From positions 1-64,000 of the forward strand of contig CAKSRS010000003.1 of NCBI GenBank assembly GCA_934487205.1: DNA of 64,000 nucleotides, written 5' to 3'. This stretch comes from an uncultured Clostridia bacterium (lineage in GTDB: Bacteria; Bacillota; Clostridia; UBA1381). Shown piece after piece: positions 58,972-64,000 of the stretch (position 1 is its first letter; each line of letters opens with the position of its first letter). A program made the translations under genes and the position numbers. A model generated the notes under the pieces. It had not been told where the DNA came from. It worked only from the letters and a program-made list of their open reading frames with translations, and searched no databases.

Positions 58972-59008
58972 ATACCGCTGAACTGTCTTCTGTTCGTGGT
59001 ATTTTTTT
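58972..59008 (+). terminator. leader terminator upstream of trpB2
   Basis: ATACCGC-(T)-GAAC pairs with GTTC-GTGGTAT over 11 bp with a single bulged T and an eight-base loop, followed by six to seven T. It ends 31 bases before the trpB2 start, so it must be read through for expression. Confidence 0.75.
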
Positions 59009-59039
59009 ATACAAATTTATAATGAAAGGAAGGATAAAA

Positions 59040-60407
59040 ATGAAAATACCATACAAAATTTATCTTGAAGAATCGGAGCTGCCGAAACAATGGTACAATG
59101 TGCGCGCGGACATGAAAACGAAACCCGCGCCGATACTGAATCCGGCAACGCTGAAACCGGTCACGGCGGAAGAATTATCGGCGATATTCTGCGGCGAGCT
59201 TGTAAAACAGGAACTGGATAACGACACGGCGTATATAGATATCCCGGAAGAAATCCGCGATTTTTACAAAATGTACCGCCCGTCGCCGCTGACGCGTGCG
59301 TATTATCTGGAAAAAGCGCTTGATACGCCGGCGAAAATTTATTATAAATTTGAAGGAAACAACACGTCGGGAAGTCATAAACTTAATTCCGCAATAGCGC
59401 AGGCATATTACGCGAAAAAACAGGGACTTAATGGCGTAACGACCGAAACGGGCGCAGGACAATGGGGAACGGCGCTGTCGATGGCGTGCTCATTTTTCGG
59501 GCTTGACTGTAAGGTGTATATGGTAAAAGTTTCGTATGAGCAGAAACCGTTCCGCCGCGAAGTTATGCGCACATACGGCGCGTCGGTTACGCCGTCGCCT
59601 TCCGACACAACCGAGGTAGGCAGAAAAATTCTTGCGGAATTTCCGGGGACAACGGGAAGTCTCGGCTGTGCGATATCGGAGGCGGTTGAGGCTGCTGTTA
59701 CAAACGAAGGCTACAGATATGTTTTGGGTTCGGTGTTGGCGCAGGTTCTGCTGCATCAGTCGGTAATCGGACTGGAGACGGCTGCGGCGCTGAAAAAGTA
59801 TGACATAAAGCCGGATATTATAATCGGCTGTGCGGGCGGCGGAAGTAACCTGGGCGGACTGATATCGCCGTTCATGGGCGAAAAGCTGCGCGGCGAGGCG
59901 GATTATCGGATAATCGCGGTGGAGCCGGCGTCCTGCCCGAGCCTTACGCGCGGAAAATTTGCGTATGATTTCTGCGATACGGGTAAGGTTTGCCCGCTGC
60001 AGAAGATGTACACGCTGGGCAGCGGCTTTATTCCGTCAGCGAACCATGCGGGCGGACTGCGCTATCACGGTATGAGCGGGATTTTGTCGCAGCTGTATCA
60101 TGACGGATATATGGAGGCCGTTTCAGTAGAACAGACGAGCGTTTTCAAAGCAGCGGAACAGTTTGCGAGAGTTGAGGGTATACTGCCGGCGCCGGAAAGC
60201 AGTCACGCAATCCGCGTTGCCATTGACGAGGCGCTCAAATGCAAGGAGACAGGCGAGGAAAAGACAATTGTTTTCGGACTCACGGGAACGGGATATTTCG
60301 ATATGGTTGCGTATCAAAAATTCAACGACGGCGAAATGTCCGATTGTATTCCGACCGACGAGGAGTTGGAAAAGAGTTTTGCAAAACTTCCGAAAGTGGA
60401 TATGTAA
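59040..60407 (+). CDS. trpB2: tryptophan synthase beta chain, TrpB2 type
   Basis: A 455-residue PLP enzyme that joins indole and serine to tryptophan. The length and the N-terminal extension with 'RPSPLTRAYYLEKAL' mark the TrpB2 class. The PLP lysine lies in 'NTSGSHKLNSAIAQA', and the phosphate-binding loop is 'GCAGGGSNLGG'. No trpA or other trp gene is adjacent, as often seen for TrpB2, which may scavenge indole. GAAAGGAAGGA precedes the ATG. A terminator and (G/U)AG array in the leader point to tryptophan-dependent attenuation. Confidence 0.93.
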   Translation: MKIPYKIYLEESELPKQWYNVRADMKTKPAPILNPATLKPVTAEELSAIFCGELVKQELDNDTAYIDIPEEIRDFYKMYRPSPLTRAYYLEKALDTPAKIYYKFEGNNTSGSHKLNSAIAQAYYAKKQGLNGVTTETGAGQWGTALSMACSFFGLDCKVYMVKVSYEQKPFRREVMRTYGASVTPSPSDTTEVGRKILAEFPGTTGSLGCAISEAVEAAVTNEGYRYVLGSVLAQVLLHQSVIGLETAAALKKYDIKPDIIIGCAGGGSNLGGLISPFMGEKLRGEADYRIIAVEPASCPSLTRGKFAYDFCDTGKVCPLQKMYTLGSGFIPSANHAGGLRYHGMSGILSQLYHDGYMEAVSVEQTSVFKAAEQFARVEGILPAPESSHAIRVAIDEALKCKETGEEKTIVFGLTGTGYFDMVAYQKFNDGEMSDCIPTDEELEKSFAKLPKVDM

Positions 60408-60508
60408 TAAGGAAAGGATTCGGATTATTCCGACTCCTTTTTTAAATTAATGAAACAATGCAACAAGAAAAGCCGTGCGAAAAAGTACGATTTTTGTCAT
60501 ATTTACTC

Positions 60509-60537
60509 TTGTATAAAACGCAAAAATATGATAAAAT
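60509..60537 (+). promoter_or_regulatory. typA promoter
   Basis: TTGTAT (60509-60514), 17-base spacer, TAAAAT (60532-60537), 32 bases before the start codon. Confidence 0.55.
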
Positions 60538-60569
60538 AAAATATAATGACTACTTTTGGGGGATTTTTA

Positions 60570-62393
60570 ATGACAAATCGTGAAAACATAAGAAATATTG
60601 CAATTATCGCGCACGTTGACCACGGCAAGACAACGCTGGTTGACGCGATGCTGAAACAGAGCGGAATTTTCCGCGAGAATGAGCAGGTAGCGGAAAGAGT
60701 CATGGACTCCAATGACCTGGAGCGCGAGCGCGGAATTACAATTCTTGCAAAAAACACATCTTTGCAGTATAAAGATGTAAAAATCAACATTATCGATACA
60801 CCGGGTCATGCCGATTTTGGCGGCGAGGTGGAGCGCGGACTTGAAATGGCGGACGGCGTTCTGCTGCTTGTTGACGCGTTTGAAGGCTGCATGCCGCAGA
60901 CAAGGTTTGTCCTGTCGAAGGCGCTTGCGCTTAATTTGAAACCGATAATCGTTGTAAATAAGGTGGACAGACCGAATGCGCGTCCGTACGAAGTTGTGGA
61001 CGAAGTTTTGGATTTGTTCATCGACCTGGGCGCGACGGAGGAGCAGATAGATACTCCGGTAATTTTCGCGTCGGGCAGAGACGGCTGGGCAACGGCGCAG
61101 TACAGTCCGGAACTTCAAGGGAAAGACCTGAAGGAACTGTTTGAACTTATAGTGAATGAAATTCCGTGCCCGGAGTGTGATGATGACGGCCCGTTCCAGA
61201 TGCTTGTGTCGAATATCGACTATGATGATTATACCGGCAGAATTGCCGTGGGCAAAATTCAGCGCGGAAAAATCAAAACGGGTATGCCGCTGATTTTGTG
61301 CAAGTCGGACGGAAAGCAGCTGCACGGCAGAGCGGTAAAACTGTACACGTTTGACGGACTTGCGAAGGACACGGTGGACGAGCTGGGCGCGGGCGATATG
61401 GTTGCGATTTCGGGAATTACCGACATCAATATCGGCGATACGCTTTGCGACGTAAACAATCCCGACCCGCTGCCGTTTGTAAAAATTGACGAGCCGGTGC
61501 TCTCGATGACGTTCAGCGTCAACGATTCGCCGTTTGCGGGTAAGGACGGAAAATTCGTAACTTCGCGCCACCTTCGCGACAGACTGTTCCGTGAGCTGGA
61601 TTCAAATATCAGTCTGCGCGTTTCCGAAACCGATTCTACCGAGGCGTTTGTCGTTTCGGGCAGAGGCGAACTGCACCTGTCGGTGCTGATTGAAAATATG
61701 CGCCGCGAGGGATATGAATTCCAGGTATCGAATCCGGTTGTTATATATAAGGAAATAGACGGCGTAAAATGCGAGCCGATTGAGCGGCTGACGGTGGACG
61801 TGCCGGACGAATTTACGGGCGTAATCATGGACAGCGTCATTGCGCGCCGCGGCGAGATGGTGAATATGGAGCCGACGGCACAGAATTATACGCGTCTGGA
61901 ATTTTTAATCCCGTCGCGCGGACTTATCGGCTATCGGAGTGAAATGCTTACGGCTACCAAGGGTACGGGAATTATCAACAGTATTTTGGAAAGTTACGAG
62001 CCGTATAAGGGTGATATTCAGCCGAGAAACCGCGGAACGCTGATTGCATGGGAAAACGGGACGAGCATAACCTACGGACTCTTTAACGCACAGGAGCGCG
62101 GAACACTGTTTATCGGCCCGGGCGTTGACGTGTATGAGGGAATGATAGTCGGCGAAAATGCGCGCCTTGAAGATATCGTGGTAAATGTCTGCAAAAAGAA
62201 ACATGCGACGAATACGCGTGCGTCGGGTTCGGATGACGCGTTAAAGCTTGTACCGCCGAAGGAGATGTCGCTTGAACAGTGCCTTGACTTCATAGCGGAT
62301 GACGAGCTTTTGGAAGTAACGCCGCACAATCTGCGTATGAGAAAGAGAATACTCAAAACGGACTTGCGTGCGAAGGCGAAGGCAAGGTCGTAG
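60570..62393 (+). CDS. typA: ribosome-associated GTPase TypA/BipA
   Basis: A 607-residue translational GTPase. G1 'AHVDHGKTTLVDAM', the switch region 'ERGITILAKNT', G3 'DTPGHADFGGE' and G4 'NKVDRPNA' are intact, followed by the beta-barrel, EF-G-like domains and the BipA-specific C-terminal domain ('GLIGYRSEMLTATKGTG'). It assists 50S assembly, mainly under stress or cold. GGGGGA lies before the ATG at 60570; an upstream ATG at 60546 is less likely. It heads a run with yhbY and nadD-yqeK. Confidence 0.96.
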   Translation: MTNRENIRNIAIIAHVDHGKTTLVDAMLKQSGIFRENEQVAERVMDSNDLERERGITILAKNTSLQYKDVKINIIDTPGHADFGGEVERGLEMADGVLLLVDAFEGCMPQTRFVLSKALALNLKPIIVVNKVDRPNARPYEVVDEVLDLFIDLGATEEQIDTPVIFASGRDGWATAQYSPELQGKDLKELFELIVNEIPCPECDDDGPFQMLVSNIDYDDYTGRIAVGKIQRGKIKTGMPLILCKSDGKQLHGRAVKLYTFDGLAKDTVDELGAGDMVAISGITDINIGDTLCDVNNPDPLPFVKIDEPVLSMTFSVNDSPFAGKDGKFVTSRHLRDRLFRELDSNISLRVSETDSTEAFVVSGRGELHLSVLIENMRREGYEFQVSNPVVIYKEIDGVKCEPIERLTVDVPDEFTGVIMDSVIARRGEMVNMEPTAQNYTRLEFLIPSRGLIGYRSEMLTATKGTGIINSILESYEPYKGDIQPRNRGTLIAWENGTSITYGLFNAQERGTLFIGPGVDVYEGMIVGENARLEDIVVNVCKKKHATNTRASGSDDALKLVPPKEMSLEQCLDFIADDELLEVTPHNLRMRKRILKTDLRAKAKARS

Positions 62394-62409
62394 GAAGGAT
62401 TTATAAAAT

Positions 62410-62712
62410 ATGTTGACGAGCAAACAACGCGCGTATCTGCGCGGAATGGCTAACGGGCTTGACCCGATTTTTCAAATCGGCAAGGGCGGAATAAGCGACG
62501 AAATGATAAATCAGCTTGCGGGCGCACTGGAGCTGCGCGAGCTGATAAAAGTGCGTATTCTCGAAACCGCGATGCTTGATACAAAGGAAACCGCGAACGA
62601 GGTTGCCGCAAGGCTGAAGGCGGACCCCGTTCAGGCAATCGGTTCAAAATTTGTAATATATAAGCGTGCGAATAAGGAACAGCACAGAAAGATAGAGCTG
62701 CCGAAAAAATGA
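62410..62712 (+). CDS. yhbY: RNA-binding CRM-domain protein YhbY
   Basis: A 100-residue single CRM-domain protein: 'MLTSKQRAYLRGMANGLDPI', 'QIGKGGISDEMINQL', with the conserved GxxG in 'IGKGG'. Homologues bind pre-50S ribosomal particles. It ends in an ATGA overlap with nadD-yqeK and follows typA by 16 bases. Confidence 0.93.
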   Translation: MLTSKQRAYLRGMANGLDPIFQIGKGGISDEMINQLAGALELRELIKVRILETAMLDTKETANEVAARLKADPVQAIGSKFVIYKRANKEQHRKIELPKK

Positions 62713-63833
62713 GAAAAATCGGAATTTTGGGCGGAACATTCGACCCCATTCATAACGGACATCTGAAAATGGCGGAGGCGGCGCTTGCCGAGTATAATCT
62801 TGATAAGGTGATATTTCTGACGAGCGGAAATCCGCCGCATAAGCGCGGGAAGAAGATAACCGACGCAAAAATCCGCCATATAATGGTAAAGCGTGCTGTG
62901 GCGTACAATCCGCGGTTTGAGCCGTGCGATTGGGAGGTAAACCGCAGCGAGTATTCATATACGCTGACGACCTTGCAGCATTTCAAAAAAATCCTGCCCG
63001 ATGATGAAATTTACTTCATTATAGGCGGCGATTCTCTGCGCGATTTCGGAACGTGGCATAAGTCGCAGGAAATTTTGAAATTGTGTACTATTTTGGTTTA
63101 TGACCGCGCGGGCGGCGAAATCGAATCGGAATTTGCAAGGCAGATACACGGCGGAAGGATTGACGTTTCCGCAACGGAAATCCGCGAAAAAGTCCGCCGC
63201 GGCGAAGATATTTCGGCGCTTGTGCCGGAATGTGCGGGCGGGTTTATCGCGCGGAACAATCTGTATAAGGACGTGCCCGATTTTGAGGAGAAACTTAAAA
63301 CCATGCTTAAACCGGAGCGGTTTGTGCATAGCTTGGGCGTGCGCGATACGGCTGTTAAAATGGCGGAAATTTTCGGCGCGGATACGGAAAAGGCGCGCAT
63401 TGCGGGACTTTTGCACGATAATGCGAAAAATATGCCCGATATGTTTGAGCGGTGCGCGGATTTGGAGGTCGAGCTTGATGATTTCGAGCGCGGCAATCCG
63501 GCGATTGTCCACGCAAAACTGGGTGCGGAAACGGCAAAATGCGAGTTTGGCGTCTGCGATGATGAAATAACGGACGCAATCCGCTGGCATACTCTCGGCA
63601 GAGTCGGCATGACTCTTTTGGAAAAAATTATTTTTGTGGCGGATTTGGCGGAACCTAACAGGGATTTTGCCGATTTGGAGCATATCCGCGCACTTGCGTT
63701 TTCCGATATAAATAAAGCCGCGGCAGAGTGTATGCGGAGCGTTATAAATGTGAATAAACAGCGCGGAAATGCGGTTCACCCGTCGTCGGCGGAGGTTTTG
63801 GATTGGCTGGAGAGACAATGCATAAATAGGTAG
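62709..63833 (+). CDS. nadD: fused NadD nicotinate-nucleotide adenylyltransferase and YqeK HD phosphohydrolase
   Basis: A 374-residue fusion. Residues 1-190 are NadD, with the nucleotidyltransferase motif 'GGTFDPIHNGHL' and 'DVSATEIREKVRRG'; it makes deamido-NAD from nicotinate mononucleotide. Residues about 200-374 are an HD-domain protein of the YqeK type ('FVHSLGVRDTAVKMAEI', 'AGLLHDNAKN', 'IRWHTLGRVGM'), a class known to hydrolyse Ap4A. In most Firmicutes these are two adjacent genes; here no stop or start separates them. Confidence 0.93.
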   Translation: MRKIGILGGTFDPIHNGHLKMAEAALAEYNLDKVIFLTSGNPPHKRGKKITDAKIRHIMVKRAVAYNPRFEPCDWEVNRSEYSYTLTTLQHFKKILPDDEIYFIIGGDSLRDFGTWHKSQEILKLCTILVYDRAGGEIESEFARQIHGGRIDVSATEIREKVRRGEDISALVPECAGGFIARNNLYKDVPDFEEKLKTMLKPERFVHSLGVRDTAVKMAEIFGADTEKARIAGLLHDNAKNMPDMFERCADLEVELDDFERGNPAIVHAKLGAETAKCEFGVCDDEITDAIRWHTLGRVGMTLLEKIIFVADLAEPNRDFADLEHIRALAFSDINKAAAECMRSVINVNKQRGNAVHPSSAEVLDWLERQCINR

Positions 63834-63847
63834 TTTGTGCATTGTCT
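63813..63847. other. hairpin over the nadD-yqeK stop codon
   Basis: AGACAATGCA and TGCATTGTCT are perfect 10-base inverted arms spanning the stop codon. No T-run follows on the plus strand, so it is not a clear terminator. Confidence 0.5.
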
Positions 63848-63892
63848 ACAAAAAAATAAGAAAATTTTAGTTAATCTTTTACGTCTTTTTTC

Positions 63893-63921
63893 TTGCATTT
63901 TTTTGTTTTGTATGGTAGAAT
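63893..63921 (+). promoter_or_regulatory. promoter of the gene at the right edge
   Basis: TTGCAT (63893-63898), 17-base spacer, TAGAAT (63916-63921), 50 bases before the ATG at 63972. Confidence 0.5.
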
Positions 63922-63971
63922 AGTAACATAAAAGGATAAAATTGAAAAAGTATAGGAAAAGGAAGGATTAT

Positions 63972-64000
63972 ATGAAAAAATTAGCATTAGTCCTGTGTAC
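63972..64000 (+). CDS. start of a probable exported protein (truncated by window edge)
   Basis: GGAAGGA lies six bases before an ATG. The nine codons that fit read MKKLALVLC, the beginning of a signal peptide or lipoprotein leader. Nothing more can be said. Confidence 0.55.

Noticed and set aside
58955..59020. 21-codon frame in the trpB2 leader as a classical Trp leader peptide
   Set aside because: It contains no Trp codon and no ribosome binding site; the terminator and (G/U)AG array explain the leader better.
60567..61571. 334-codon open frame on the minus strand
   Set aside because: It is opposite typA, whose motifs are unmistakable; the composition is that of an antisense frame.
62955..63842. 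295-codon open frame on the minus strand
   Set aside because: Opposite the nadD-yqeK fusion with intact motifs on the plus strand; no ribosome binding site.

Overview
The window looks like part of the chromosome of an anaerobic, endospore-forming, Gram-positive bacterium of the class Clostridia. The sequence evidence is an alpha/beta-type small acid-soluble spore protein, [FeFe]-hydrogenase genes with the maturase HydE, a bifunctional AdhE, S-layer-homology (SLH) surface proteins, AGGAGG-type ribosome binding sites and a lysine riboswitch. No rRNA, CRISPR array, insertion sequence, phage gene or replication origin was seen. The exact genus cannot be read from the sequence; a gut polysaccharide degrader is an inference.

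Layout. (1) 1-501: 5' part of a membrane protein on the minus strand. (2) 702-20830: about 20 kb of co-directional, tightly spaced genes that look like one polysaccharide-utilization operon: a sugar ABC importer (binding protein and two permeases), two GH51-like clan GH-A hydrolases, a GH5-like protein that has lost both catalytic glutamates, two SLH proteins, other secreted proteins, a membrane protein and a sialidase-fold protein, ending at a strong terminator. (3) 21115-24551: a secreted beta-helix protein, a small peptide gene and a GH36 alpha-galactosidase-type enzyme. (4) 24684-34204, minus strand: a hydrogenase signalling cluster (two thioredoxin-like ferredoxins, a PAS-containing sensory hydrogenase, a SpoIIE-type phosphatase and a second hydrogenase-like protein), then a kinase-like protein, adhE with a Rex-like operator, and a LysR regulator. 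(5) 34615-37608: oxidoreductase plus two sugar isomerase/epimerase-type genes. (6) 37812-40393: BlaI/M56-peptidase signalling pair. (7) 40770-40942: tRNA-Gln and tRNA-Leu. (8) 41066-48742: mixed housekeeping genes, including an orphan eutS-eutP pair, ireB, a CpsB-like phosphatase, an HtrA-like pseudoprotease, RNase M5, an ABC exporter and two HAD phosphatases. (9) 48811-58680: clpE, a circularly permuted MetQ-like lipoprotein, hydE, tRNA-Thr, a SASP gene, and a lysine-riboswitch-controlled amino-acid ABC importer. (10) 59040-64000: trpB2 behind a leader that looks like a TRAP-binding array plus terminator, then typA, yhbY, a nadD-yqeK fusion and the start of a secreted protein.

The most unusual observations are the circular permutation of the MetQ/NlpA lipoprotein at 51304-52158, the period-5 (G/U)AG array upstream of trpB2, two proteins that keep their folds but have lost catalytic residues (HtrA-like and GH5-like), a four-copy hairpin/ribosome-binding-site cassette placed directly before start codons, and two hairpins that are exact reverse complements of each other between the end of the big operon and the next gene.
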